Source: Spirosoma foliorum
GTDB taxonomy: Bacteria; Bacteroidota; Bacteroidia; Cytophagales; Spirosomataceae
Length of the DNA: 64,000 nucleotides
Reading direction: 5' to 3'
Assembly (NCBI RefSeq): GCF_014117325.1
Contig: NZ_CP059732.1
Location: 5,469,001-5,533,000 of the forward strand
Shown: piece after piece, positions 9,337 to 18,365 of the stretch
Position numbering within the stretch: the stretch's first letter is position 1
How the letters are laid out: each line of letters opens with the position of its first letter
The notes under the pieces: generated by a model
What the model was told of the DNA's origin: nothing
What the model saw: only the letters and a program-made list of their open reading frames with translations
The model's database searches: none
Made by a program: the position numbers and the translations under genes

Positions 9337-10347
9337 TTAAGGACAGCCCCGACTGCTGACCTGGATTTGGGTACCTTTGGTTTGGTAGGTAGCGCCAATG
9401 GATAGGCAAATCATATCCAACTGGGCTGATAATGGTTGATTTGCCAGATTGGCCGTTAGCGTGCAATTGACGAGTGCCTGCTCGTCGAAGGAGATATGTA
9501 TCCCATACACATCGTCCAACTCCCGAAACACCTTGGCAACGGGCGTATCGTCGAATACAAACTGCGTTTTGATAGCCTCTGGCCGTAGTACTACCGGATG
9601 GTCGGCCAGCGATTTTACGATTCGCCTGTCGGCCAGAAAGTACGTAGCTTTTTCATTGGGTTTCAGCACCATATCAGAGGTAGCAGCCTGCTTGTCCGTT
9701 TGTTGATAAACAGCCACTCGTCCCGTCCGAACTACAACCTCGGCGGTGGGCTTATCTGCTTTAGCGACAATGGTAAAACTGGTTCCCAGTACCTTCGTGA
9801 CCAGCCCATTGGCATACACCAGAAAGGGCCGTTCTGGATTTTTAGTGACCTCAAAAAATGCCTCCCCATCCAACTGAACCTCCCGACGATTGCCCGTAAA
9901 CATTGACGGATACTGTACCTGACTACCTGGCTTTAGGGTAATGACACTGCCATCCGACAAGGCTACCCGAATTGGTTGATCAGACTCGTTTGTTTTGCGT
10001 ACCAGCTCCAGTTTGCCTGTCTGCGCAGTCAGGCGTCCTGAATCTGTTTCGCGACCAGCGTTCATCAGAAAATACCAACTCAGTCCAATCCCCAACACCA
10101 GAACAGCCGCAGCAGCCAGGCGATAGAGCCCTATCGGCATCGCCCTAATGTTAGTCGACGGTCTGATCTGTTCGGCTAGCTGCTGCCAGTAATGTTCGAT
10201 AAACGCGCGCTTATCGGAAGCAGCTCGCGTCAATTCAGTTTCAGCGTCCAGCGCATCGTACCAGGCTTCCACCTGCGCTCGTTCGCTATCGGATGCTTCA
10301 CCGTTTTGGTACTTGGTCAATAAGGCCCGGAGTTGTTGTGGGTCCAT
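9337..10347 (-). CDS. FecR family anti-sigma factor
   Basis: Inner-membrane anti-sigma regulator of 336 residues. A cytoplasmic N-terminal segment (to about residue 80) should bind the sigma factor. One transmembrane helix follows (LYRLAAAAVLVLGIGLSWYFL), then the periplasmic FecR domain with VALSDGSVITLKPGSQVQYP and REVQLDGEAFFEV, and a C-terminal domain of the type common in Bacteroidota FecR proteins that contacts the STN domain of the transporter. It lies between the sigma gene and susC in the classic order. Starts at 10404 and 10389 are possible; 10347 gives the usual N-terminus. Confidence 0.9.
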   Translation of the reverse strand: MDPQQLRALLTKYQNGEASDSERAQVEAWYDALDAETELTRAASDKRAFIEHYWQQLAEQIRPSTNIRAMPIGLYRLAAAAVLVLGIGLSWYFLMNAGRETDSGRLTAQTGKLELVRKTNESDQPIRVALSDGSVITLKPGSQVQYPSMFTGNRREVQLDGEAFFEVTKNPERPFLVYANGLVTKVLGTSFTIVAKADKPTAEVVVRTGRVAVYQQTDKQAATSDMVLKPNEKATYFLADRRIVKSLADHPVVLRPEAIKTQFVFDDTPVAKVFRELDDVYGIHISFDEQALVNCTLTANLANQPLSAQLDMICLSIGATYQTKGTQIQVSSRGCP

Positions 10348-10442
10348 TTCGTCAGTCAATGGCAAGCCCTCTTTTGGAGCCGCCTTCATAAGAGAGACGG
10401 TCAACTTTAAAAATTCCCTAAGCCTTTTATGTTATGCTTTTG

Positions 10443-11024
10443 TTAACGACCGAACAGGACTGTCAACACAACGGCGGTGGCATAGTCGTGCAGGTTTGCA
10501 CGGAGGAAGGTAAGTGAGCGGGAAAGGTGGTATTCAATTGCTTTCTCGGACAGGCCAAGTCGCATGGCAATTTCGCGAATAGGCAGTTGTTCAAAGCGGT
10601 TCAGAATAAATACTTCACGCGTTTTGTCGGGTAATTGTAACAAAGCCTGATTGAGCGATTCGGTGAGTTCACTAAACTGAACCGTATTGGCCGTATCGAG
10701 TGTACCAACGGGCGAGGTATAAACAAAGTGGCTGGCATACTGTTCGCCGTGTAATTGCGTGCGAACGTGGTCAATAATAAGGTTTTTGAGAGAAGTGGTC
10801 AGGTAAGCCGTCAGGTTACTGATCAGGAGTGTTTTGCGTTTTTGCCAGAGCCGGAGAAACAAATCCTGGGCAATATCGGCAGCAACATCTTCATCGCGGA
10901 GTTTACGATTGGCCATGGCAAAAAAGTCGTACCAATGGCGTTTATACAGCGTTTGGAATGCCTCTTCGTTGTCATAACGAAGCAGAGCGACCAGGTCGTC
11001 GTCATTCAGCGTTTGCTCAGACAT
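10443..11024 (-). CDS. ECF-type RNA polymerase sigma factor (FecI-like)
   Basis: Sigma-70 family factor of 193 residues. Region 2 contains EEAFQTLYKRHWYDFFAMANRKL and the DIAQDLFLRLWQKR core-binding stretch. Region 4 has LPDKTREVFILNRFEQLPIREIAMRLGLSEKAIEYHLSRSL, the helix-turn-helix for the -35 element. It probably drives transcription of the fecR-susC-susD operon when the STN/FecR relay reports substrate. A start six bases upstream (11030) is equally open; 11024 is the usual family start. It is the first gene of this leftward operon. Confidence 0.92.
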   Translation of the reverse strand: MSEQTLNDDDLVALLRYDNEEAFQTLYKRHWYDFFAMANRKLRDEDVAADIAQDLFLRLWQKRKTLLISNLTAYLTTSLKNLIIDHVRTQLHGEQYASHFVYTSPVGTLDTANTVQFSELTESLNQALLQLPDKTREVFILNRFEQLPIREIAMRLGLSEKAIEYHLSRSLTFLRANLHDYATAVVLTVLFGR

Positions 11025-11222
11025 AGCCACAAAATTGGCATTGACGGCGCACTAAACAGCCATACGTACGTTAAGTTTTTGTGAATTATCACCCACTCAA
11101 ATTACCCACTTCGCCCGATATGCCTGCCAATATCACCCATTGAACAACTCATTGATCAGGAAAAGGCACAGGTCATCTGTTCTAGTTTACGACTACAAAC
11201 TCGGCATCTCACCACAGATTCA

Positions 11223-11897
11223 TTATTTCAAATAAGGCCCCAAGACCTTGGCCCACCGCTTATAACCTTCTGGAAGCATGTGCAGGCTATCAGGTTTGAA
11301 TAATTCGGGGACAGGCTGGCCCGCTTTAGTCAGCATCACAGGGCGGATATCCACAAATTGAGTATTCTTTCGTTTCGCCAGATAATCTTTGATCAGTTGA
11401 TTTGCGATGTCGTTCTCCGCAAAAAACTTCCGGCGCGATGGGCTTGGCTTGATCGAAATAAACGTAAACAGCACATTCGGCAATTTCTGGCGGACATGCA
11501 CAAACAAGGCCACGAACCGTTCGAAGGTCTGCTGACCAGTTAGTTTACCTGTAGCAATGTCATTTTCGCCAGCGTATAGAACAACCTGTTTGGGCTGATA
11601 GGGAATGATAATTCGGTCAGCATAGAGCAAAACTTCGTTTAACTGAGAGCCTCCGAATCCCCGTTGAAGAATCGTCTTTTTGGGAAAATAGTCAGCCAGA
11701 TTATCCCAGAGCCGAATGGATGAGCTACCCGTAAAAACAATTGGATTGTGCGGTGGCGGAGTAGTTTGATCCGTTTTTTCAAACGCCCGAATCTCATCCT
11801 CGAACGGTTGTTTAGATGCCCCTCCCGTTAATTGCCCAAATGAAGTCAGGTTAACCAGAAACAGGCCAATGCACCAGCTGAACGTTATGCGATTCAT
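11223..11897 (-). CDS. Exported SGNH/GDSL-type hydrolase
   Basis: Secreted or periplasmic esterase/acylhydrolase of 224 residues with a signal peptide ending at FGQ. It shows the SGNH blocks: FTGSSSIRLW near residue 55 (nucleophile Ser in a GSS version of GDS), GGSQLNEVL (block II Gly), AGENDIATG (block III Asn) and KPDSLHMLPEGY near the C-terminus (block V Asp and His). This subfamily is often called GDSL lipase, but natural substrates are mostly carbohydrate or peptidoglycan esters. It lies just after a copy of the murF 3' end and has no obvious operon partner. Confidence 0.85.
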   Translation of the reverse strand: MNRITFSWCIGLFLVNLTSFGQLTGGASKQPFEDEIRAFEKTDQTTPPPHNPIVFTGSSSIRLWDNLADYFPKKTILQRGFGGSQLNEVLLYADRIIIPYQPKQVVLYAGENDIATGKLTGQQTFERFVALFVHVRQKLPNVLFTFISIKPSPSRRKFFAENDIANQLIKDYLAKRKNTQFVDIRPVMLTKAGQPVPELFKPDSLHMLPEGYKRWAKVLGPYLK

Positions 11898-11920
11898 ACG
11901 AAAGATCGTTGTTTGGGGAA

Positions 11921-11961
11921 GATTTCAAATAAAAGGCAGGACAGTCTCTAAACTCATCCTC
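11921..11961 (-). repeat. murF 3'-end fragment, copy A
   Basis: Reads on the minus strand as MSLETVLPFI followed by a TGA stop, the same ten residues that end MurF at 14622. The DNA differs from the real murF end at several mainly third-codon positions. It lies immediately downstream of the NHL-repeat gene and in the same orientation as murF. Copy B is at 14414-14454. Together they look like direct repeats left by integration at the 3' end of murF. Confidence 0.8.
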
Positions 11962-11967
11962 AATTGG

Positions 11968-14289
11968 TTATTTCCTGAACGTAATACTACCGCTAGCATC
12001 GAACAACAAAGTCCCCAACTGTTTTAATGCCTGAATATAAACTGCTTGGTTTACCGTAATCTTATGTCCATTAGAAATCGTAACTACATCATCCAGAGTA
12101 GGGACACAATTACAATTCCATGTACTAGCATTCGACCAGTTTCCATCCTTTACGCTCATAATACTAACAGTAACAAGGGAAGTCACCTTCCGAATACGAT
12201 AACTACCGTTACCACCTTCATCTGCGATATAAAAATTACCACGACGATCCAATGCTACGCCGGAGGGATAAACTAGGCTAGCAGCGGTGGCCAAGCCACC
12301 ATCGCCCCTTGTACCAACAGAGTCACTGCCCACTACGGTAGTGATAATACCACCAGAGGATACCTTCCGAATCCGATGGTTAAGCAGATCAGCTACATAT
12401 AGATTATTACCATTATCCAATGCCATGCCAGTAGGACTATTCAAGCTAGCAGCTGTAGCCAAATCGCCATCGCCACTAAAACCAGCATTACCATTGCCTG
12501 CTATAGTAGTGATAATACCATCTGGTGATACCTTCCGAATACGGTGGTCATACTGATCAGCCATATAAAGGTTATTATTCCTATCTACGATTATTTTGGC
12601 GGGACTATTCAAACCAGCAGCTGTAGCCAAGCCGCCATCACCACTAAAACTAGTATTACCATTACCTGCTACAGTAGTGATAATACCATTGGAGTCTATC
12701 TTGCGAATACGATGATTATCTAATTCAGCTATATATAGATTTCCACTTCTATCCATCGCAACGTCAGCCGGCTTATTAAGGCTAGCTAGTATCGCAGGAC
12801 CATTATCCCCACTAAAACCGGCGCTGCCATTACCTGCAATAGTAGTGATAATACCACTAGAGGATACTTTACGGACACGATGGTTAAATGAGTCAGCCAT
12901 GTAAAGATTGCCAGCAGCATCTACTATCATATTGTAGACCCCATTCAATGTTGTAGCCGTGGCCAAGCCTCCATCGCCACTAAAACCAGCATTGCCATTA
13001 CCCGCTACAGTAGTGATAATACCATCTGGGGATACCTTCCGAATACGACGATTGAACAAATCAGTAATATAAAGATTATCGCTACTATCTGTTGTTACAC
13101 CAAAGGGATTGTATAAGCTAGCAGATGTTGCCAATCCTCCATCTCCACTGAAGCTGATATAACCATTACCCGCTACAGTAGTAATGATACCGTCTGATGA
13201 TACCTTTCGAATCTGATGACCATCTTGAAGAGCAATGTAGAGATTGCCATTATTATCAAACGCTGTACTAACAGGATTGTTTAGACTTGCCTCGGTAGCT
13301 AAGCCGCCGTCTCCGGTAGATCTCCTAAGCCCATTACCAACTACAGTAGTAATGATACCATCTGTAGATACTCTACGAACTCGCTGGTTGACGGAATCTG
13401 TTATATAGATATTGCCGTACTCGTCCACTATTACACTAGTGGGATTGTTTAGACTTGCGGCTGTAGCTACTCCCCCATCGCCACTAAACCCGCGAGAGTT
13501 ATTACCAGCTATAGTTGTAATAATACCATTGGCGTCTATCTTCCGAATCCGACAGTTACCTTGATCTGCAATATAAATATTACCAGCAGCATCCACGGCT
13601 ACTCCTGTAGGATTATACAAACTAGCACGTGTTGCAACTCCACCATCTCCATTAAAGTTACGATTGCCATCACCTGCTACAGTAGTAATAATACCAGAGG
13701 TGGATACTTTTCGAATACGATTATTATAAAAGTCAGCAATGTAAAGATTACCAGCAGCATCTAGTGCTATTCCAGTAGGACCAATCAAACTGGCAGCCGT
13801 AGCTGGGCCTCCATCTCCAGCCTCAAAAGGGTCAGATCTACCATTACCCGCTACTGTCGTAATAATACCAGAGGTGGATATCTTCCGAATTATGCCAGCG
13901 GACTGTTCAGAGATGTATAGATTACCACTATCATCGACAATTACACTGTTAGGGTTCCCTAGAAAAGCCGATGTGGCAGGTCCACCATCACCATTAAAAA
14001 GGCTATTCCTAGACAAATAACTGCCCGCTACAGTACTGATAATACCATTGGTAGATACCTTACGAATTCGATTATTTTCTTGATCAGCGATGTAAACAGC
14101 ACCATTTTTATCCACAGTTACACCCGAGGGACCGTTCAAGCAGGCGGCAGTGGCTGCCCCCCCATCCCCTTTTAAGTCAGATCCAGCTACTGTCGTAATA
14201 ATTTGAGCAGGAAGCCAGGTAGAAATCAGCAATAAAATGACGCTTAAACAAAGTGTTAGTTTGTGGTGAGATAGAAAAAGGTGCTTCAT
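11968..14289 (-). CDS. Secreted 12-repeat NHL protein
   Basis: Protein of 773 residues with a signal peptide (HKLTLCLSVILLLISTWLPAQ) and twelve tandem NHL repeats of about 56 residues, each on the plan IITTVAGNG...GDGGLATAASLNNP...VDxxGNLYIADxxNHRIRKVS. Such repeats fold as beta-propellers; twelve blades could make two six-bladed rings. The last 60 residues (NWSNASTWNCNCVPTLDD, TISNGHKITV) are a small beta-rich domain seen in Bacteroidota secreted proteins; no classical T9SS tail is evident. The function may be adhesion or ligand binding. The gene is bracketed by two extra copies of the murF 3' end, which suggests acquisition as a cassette. The ATG at 14289 starts the signal peptide; 14301 is also open. 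Confidence 0.85.
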   Translation of the reverse strand: MKHLFLSHHKLTLCLSVILLLISTWLPAQIITTVAGSDLKGDGGAATAACLNGPSGVTVDKNGAVYIADQENNRIRKVSTNGIISTVAGSYLSRNSLFNGDGGPATSAFLGNPNSVIVDDSGNLYISEQSAGIIRKISTSGIITTVAGNGRSDPFEAGDGGPATAASLIGPTGIALDAAGNLYIADFYNNRIRKVSTSGIITTVAGDGNRNFNGDGGVATRASLYNPTGVAVDAAGNIYIADQGNCRIRKIDANGIITTIAGNNSRGFSGDGGVATAASLNNPTSVIVDEYGNIYITDSVNQRVRRVSTDGIITTVVGNGLRRSTGDGGLATEASLNNPVSTAFDNNGNLYIALQDGHQIRKVSSDGIITTVAGNGYISFSGDGGLATSASLYNPFGVTTDSSDNLYITDLFNRRIRKVSPDGIITTVAGNGNAGFSGDGGLATATTLNGVYNMIVDAAGNLYMADSFNHRVRKVSSSGIITTIAGNGSAGFSGDNGPAILASLNKPADVAMDRSGNLYIAELDNHRIRKIDSNGIITTVAGNGNTSFSGDGGLATAAGLNSPAKIIVDRNNNLYMADQYDHRIRKVSPDGIITTIAGNGNAGFSGDGDLATAASLNSPTGMALDNGNNLYVADLLNHRIRKVSSGGIITTVVGSDSVGTRGDGGLATAASLVYPSGVALDRRGNFYIADEGGNGSYRIRKVTSLVTVSIMSVKDGNWSNASTWNCNCVPTLDDVVTISNGHKITVNQAVYIQALKQLGTLLFDASGSITFRK

Positions 14290-14413
14290 ACTAGGATACA
14301 AAGGTCATTCGGGTAATACTTATAATCCCTTTAAATAAGCGAAACCTATATCTAATTATCAATGTGGCAAGCATTTAACAAACCAAATCTTACCCCAAAA
14401 GTCCCAAAGTTCA

Positions 14414-14454
14414 GATTTCAGATAAAAGGCAAGACGGTCTCTAAACTCATCCTC
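14414..14454 (-). repeat. murF 3'-end fragment, copy B
   Basis: Again encodes MSLETVLPFI plus TGA on the minus strand. It matches copy A more closely than the genuine murF end, including shared bases just after the stop. A 23-base-arm palindrome starts directly at its edge (14455). It lies upstream of the NHL gene, about 2.5 kb from copy A. Confidence 0.8.
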
Positions 14455-14505
14455 TTAAGATTCATGTAAATTTTTCGATGTGCGAAAAATTTACATGAAT
14501 CTTAA
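14455..14505. repeat. Perfect palindrome, TTCATGTAAATTTTTCG type
   Basis: Inverted arms of 23 bases (14455-14477 and 14483-14505) around a five-base loop. It abuts murF fragment B. A related palindrome with ATTCATGTTAAA in its arm lies at 46367-46427 beside the restriction island. Confidence 0.8.
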
Positions 14506-14621
14506 AAATGATTCGACATTTATCAGGAAACATTGCGGGATCTGATCAGCTACTTTCTAACCTTAGAAATCGTTAAACAAACTAAAACAATTTGGCGTAT
14601 ATGAATAAATTGAAATGGATG

Positions 14622-15947
14622 TCAAATAAAAGGTAGTACCGTCTCTAAACTCATTCCCCGTGACCCTTTTATCAGAAAACTCGTGTCAGTCATGGGATTA
14701 TCCATGATCCAGTTGTGTAGCGAAAATTTGTCCGGGAAATAATAGGCTTTGGGCAAGTAACCAAGCGCATAATGCATGTCTTTACCCGCCAGAATAACCA
14801 GGTCGAACTTACTATCAGCAATGAGTTTGCCTAGTGCCGCATGTTCAGCTTCGCTTTCCTCACCGAGTTCGTACATATCGCCCAGAATGACCACTTTGCG
14901 TTTGGCAGGGGTAGCCGCAAATTGACGAATAGCCGCTGCCATCGAACTGGGGTTGGCGTTGTAGGCATCGAGCAATACGGTATTGGTCCCTTTAGTAATC
15001 ACCTGCGAGCGGTTGTTTGTCGGGTTATAATCGGCAATGGCGCGATTGGCTTCCTCAACCGACACCCCGAAATAATCACCGATCGCTAAAGCGGCTAGCA
15101 TATTCTCGAAATTATACCGACCCGGCAAATGCGTTGTCACTTCCTGTTTGGTCGAATCACGATAGATCACAACGGGAGACTCCTGCAGCAATTCGATTGG
15201 CTCGTCAGCAGCCTCTGCTGCGGGATAGAAAATGACTTCAGCCACGGTGGATTCGGAACGAGTATCTTTCAATCGTTCGCGATACATGGCCATCAGGGTT
15301 TTATCACGGGAATTGATAAAGACCGTTTTGCCGTTCTGGATCAGGTAATCATATAACTCACCTTTCCCTTTCCGAACGCCCTCAATACCACCGAAACCTT
15401 CCAGATGCGCTTTGCCAACATTGGTAATCAGACCATGCGTGGGCTGGGCAATGGAGCAGAGTAATTCTATTTCCTTCTGGTGATTCGCCCCCATTTCCAC
15501 AACTGCCAGTTCGCACTGTTCATTTAAGGAGAGCAACGTCAGTGGCACCCCAATGTGATTATTCAGGTTACCAACAGTGGCGTAGGTTCGGTACTTTTTC
15601 GACAAAACAGCCGCGATAAGTTCTTTCGTGGTCGTCTTCCCGTTAGACCCCGTCAGGCCGATAACGGGAAAGTTAAACGTTTGCCGATGATGGCGAGCCA
15701 GGTCTTGCAAGGCCGTTAACCCGTCGGCAACAAGCAGGCAACGTTCCTGATCTCGTTCTGCCACGGCAGGGTCATCGACCAGCGCATAGCGGGCACGCTG
15801 GGCCAATGCCTGCTCGGCAAATTGGTTCCCATCGAATTTGTCACCTTTGAGCGCAACAAACAAACAATCAGGGGTAATTCGGCGCGTATCGGTCGACACT
15901 CCGGTGCATTCCAGAAATTTATCGTAGAGTTGTTCAGTTGTTACCAT
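14622..15947 (-). CDS. murF: UDP-N-acetylmuramoyl-tripeptide--D-alanyl-D-alanine ligase
   Basis: Cytoplasmic Mur ligase of 441 residues that adds D-Ala-D-Ala to UDP-MurNAc-tripeptide, completing the peptidoglycan precursor pentapeptide. It has the N-terminal substrate domain (STDTRRITPDCLFVALKGDKFDGNQF), the central ATPase with P-loop GLTGSNGKTTTKE near residue 98, NLNNHIGVPLTLL and VVEMGANHQKEIELL, and the C-terminal domain with LLDAYNANPSSM and VILGDMYELGEES. A GTG three bases upstream is the only earlier start, so ATG at 15947 is chosen. Its last ten codons are present twice more downstream (copies A and B). The gene is essential in most bacteria. Confidence 0.95.
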   Translation of the reverse strand: MVTTEQLYDKFLECTGVSTDTRRITPDCLFVALKGDKFDGNQFAEQALAQRARYALVDDPAVAERDQERCLLVADGLTALQDLARHHRQTFNFPVIGLTGSNGKTTTKELIAAVLSKKYRTYATVGNLNNHIGVPLTLLSLNEQCELAVVEMGANHQKEIELLCSIAQPTHGLITNVGKAHLEGFGGIEGVRKGKGELYDYLIQNGKTVFINSRDKTLMAMYRERLKDTRSESTVAEVIFYPAAEAADEPIELLQESPVVIYRDSTKQEVTTHLPGRYNFENMLAALAIGDYFGVSVEEANRAIADYNPTNNRSQVITKGTNTVLLDAYNANPSSMAAAIRQFAATPAKRKVVILGDMYELGEESEAEHAALGKLIADSKFDLVILAGKDMHYALGYLPKAYYFPDKFSLHNWIMDNPMTDTSFLIKGSRGMSLETVLPFI

Positions 15948-16091
15948 CACATTCGGACCAGTTTCTTCGTTTTCAAATCAGGTTTCGCTCCAACCGCGAG
16001 GGCGCAACGAAAATTTTGCTTTGCGTCCTTTGTGTAACCTCTGCGCACTTTGCGCCGGGCCGCCGTAGCGGTTAAACACGCCCAAAATTAG

Positions 16092-18362
16092 ATGAAAAAG
16101 CTATTTACGCTTTGTTTTTTGCTGAGTCCCCTGCTCAACTATGCGCAGTCGGGTGGGGCCATTGGCTTTCGGTACGACCAAAGTCCAACCGTTACGGTTA
16201 ATTCGAACGTGTTGCTAAGCCCCTGGGCGGGTGGACTCAACACCCCTCAGTACTCAACCATTCGCTTAAACGACGACACCCGCGACGACCTGGTGGTATT
16301 TGATCGGACAACGAACAAGGTCAGTACGTTTATAGCGATCGATAATCCAACTGGTAGCGGAACGTCCTGGAAATATGCCCCCGAATACGAAACGGCCTTT
16401 CCAACGCCCTTGTATAGTTGGCTATTATTGGTCGATTACGACTTCGATGGACGCAAAGACATTTTTACAACCAGCGTCAATGGCATAGCAGTCTATCATA
16501 ATGAGTCGCAAGCCGGACAAGTATCGTTCAAACTAGCCGTCGATCCACTTTTAACTATTGGCCTTAGTGAAACTAGCCAACCAGTCTATGTTGCCAATAC
16601 GGATATTCCGGTCATTACCGATTACGACGATGACGGCGATATCGACATTATCACCTTCGATGCGGACGGAAACATCCCGGCTTACCAGCAGAACATGAGC
16701 GTCGAAAAAACGGGGAAGAAAGGTGGACTGATTTTTCAGCGCACAGGCGGTTCATGCTGGGGGCATTTCCATAAGGAGTTCTGCAATGATTTTACGTTTA
16801 ATTATCAGTGCGATGGCTCAGGTCGGGTGGCGGCCAATGCAACCACAGCAAAATCGAGTAAAGTTGATCCAAGCCGGGCCAGACCTTTACACTCGGGCAA
16901 CACCCTTACGGTAGTCGATACGGATGGCGATGGAAAAAAGGATCTTCTGTTCGGTTTTGTGAGTTGCGAAAATCTGGCTCGCCTACGCAATGATGGCGCC
17001 AACTCCGACAAAGCTAATTTTACGAGTTACGACAGTTTGTTCCCAGCCGTCAACCCGGTTCTATTTCCGGCATTTCCGGCCGTATTTTTTGAGGATGTAG
17101 ACGGTGACGGACAGAAAGACTTAATTGCATCGCCCAATGTAACGGCAAACGATAACTATGCCTTCGATTTTCGGGCATCTAGCTGGTTTTATAAAAACAA
17201 GGGTACTACCGCAAAGCCTGATTTTCAATTAGCTCAGAAAGATTTTCTGCAAAGCGATATGCTTGATCTAGGCGAACGGGCTGCCCCCGCACTAGCCGAT
17301 CTGGATGGCGATGGCGACCTGGATATGCTGGTTGGTTACGACGGAGTTGGTCTGGGCAGTAACTACCGCGCCAGTATCTGGCAGTTCGAGAACAAGGGCA
17401 CAACCCAAAATCCAGCCTTTGTACTCGTCACAACTGATTACCTCGGTCTGACTAAATCCCTGACGCTGACGCACATCGTCCCTTCCTTTTTCGATGTCGA
17501 TGCGAATGGCAGTATGGATCTGATAATCACCGGCACCTCTACGCAGGCAATTGAGATTCGTGTATTGATCAATGCCGCAGCCAAAGGAGTTGCCTCACAA
17601 TATAACCTTGCCGGAGCCTTACGCTGGCCAACCCCCGATTTAATGGGAGCACTCGATCTGCTCACGGTAGTTGATGTTGACAAAGATGGCAAGCCCGATC
17701 TGTTAATCGGTAGCAATAGCCTCGGCACGATTCGCTATTACCGCAATGCCGGAACAACCGCTAGCCCTACCTTCCAACTGCAAAACCAAACCTTTGGAGG
17801 GATCAAACCTGATCTGGCATTTAACAATACCCATTCCATCGTTGTGGCGGACTTAAATGGTGATCAGAAAAACGAATTAATCTTGGCCGAAAGCAATGGA
17901 AAGGTTAGGGTTTACCAATTTCCCGACCCAACGAGTCAATCTCCCCTCACGCTGATTGACTCACTCGCGTCAATCGGGTTGCCGGGCACGAGCCTCATTG
18001 CTACTGTAGCTGATCTCGACGGTGACCAACTCCCCGATCTGATGTTAGGAACCCAGGCTGGCGGACTTCGTTATCTGAAAAACACGTCCAAAAAAGTGGT
18101 CGTAACAGGTGTACCAGAAGAAGTAACAGGTCCCTGGACATTCCCAAATCCAACGGATCGGTACCTCACGGTGCGCCCGCCCTATGCCGGTACGATAGAA
18201 GTTCTTTCTATATCTGGCCAAACAATGCTTCCAGCCCAAACGGTCGCGATCGATACAGATACAACAATTGATCTGGGTAGCCTTCCAGACGGAACGTATT
18301 TAGTACGTCTGATGGGAGCAAATCGCCCAGCACTGGTACAGAAAGTAGTGGTTTGGAAGTAA
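16092..18362 (+). CDS. Secreted FG-GAP/VCBS repeat protein with T9SS sorting domain
   Basis: Protein of 756 residues with a signal peptide ending NYAQS. It has repeated FG-GAP/VCBS units containing calcium-binding-like DxDxDG loops (VDYDFDGRKD, DYDDDGDIDI, VDTDGDGKKD, EDVDGDGQKD, LDGDGDLDM, VDVDKDGKPD), typical of integrin-like beta-propellers. The last ~75 residues form a T9SS type A C-terminal sorting domain (FPNPTDRYLTV, IEVLSISGQ, DLGSLPDGTYLVRL ending in Lys), so it is exported across the outer membrane and cleaved or anchored. It is convergent with the next gene, only three bases between stops. Likely surface-associated; ligand unknown. Confidence 0.9.
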   Translation: MKKLFTLCFLLSPLLNYAQSGGAIGFRYDQSPTVTVNSNVLLSPWAGGLNTPQYSTIRLNDDTRDDLVVFDRTTNKVSTFIAIDNPTGSGTSWKYAPEYETAFPTPLYSWLLLVDYDFDGRKDIFTTSVNGIAVYHNESQAGQVSFKLAVDPLLTIGLSETSQPVYVANTDIPVITDYDDDGDIDIITFDADGNIPAYQQNMSVEKTGKKGGLIFQRTGGSCWGHFHKEFCNDFTFNYQCDGSGRVAANATTAKSSKVDPSRARPLHSGNTLTVVDTDGDGKKDLLFGFVSCENLARLRNDGANSDKANFTSYDSLFPAVNPVLFPAFPAVFFEDVDGDGQKDLIASPNVTANDNYAFDFRASSWFYKNKGTTAKPDFQLAQKDFLQSDMLDLGERAAPALADLDGDGDLDMLVGYDGVGLGSNYRASIWQFENKGTTQNPAFVLVTTDYLGLTKSLTLTHIVPSFFDVDANGSMDLIITGTSTQAIEIRVLINAAAKGVASQYNLAGALRWPTPDLMGALDLLTVVDVDKDGKPDLLIGSNSLGTIRYYRNAGTTASPTFQLQNQTFGGIKPDLAFNNTHSIVVADLNGDQKNELILAESNGKVRVYQFPDPTSQSPLTLIDSLASIGLPGTSLIATVADLDGDQLPDLMLGTQAGGLRYLKNTSKKVVVTGVPEEVTGPWTFPNPTDRYLTVRPPYAGTIEVLSISGQTMLPAQTVAIDTDTTIDLGSLPDGTYLVRLMGANRPALVQKVVVWK

Positions 18363-18365
18363 GTT

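Noticed and set aside
12000..14250. Regular ~168-base DNA repeats that could suggest a CRISPR array
   Set aside because: They are codons of NHL protein repeats, with no short identical repeats and unique spacers and no cas genes nearby.
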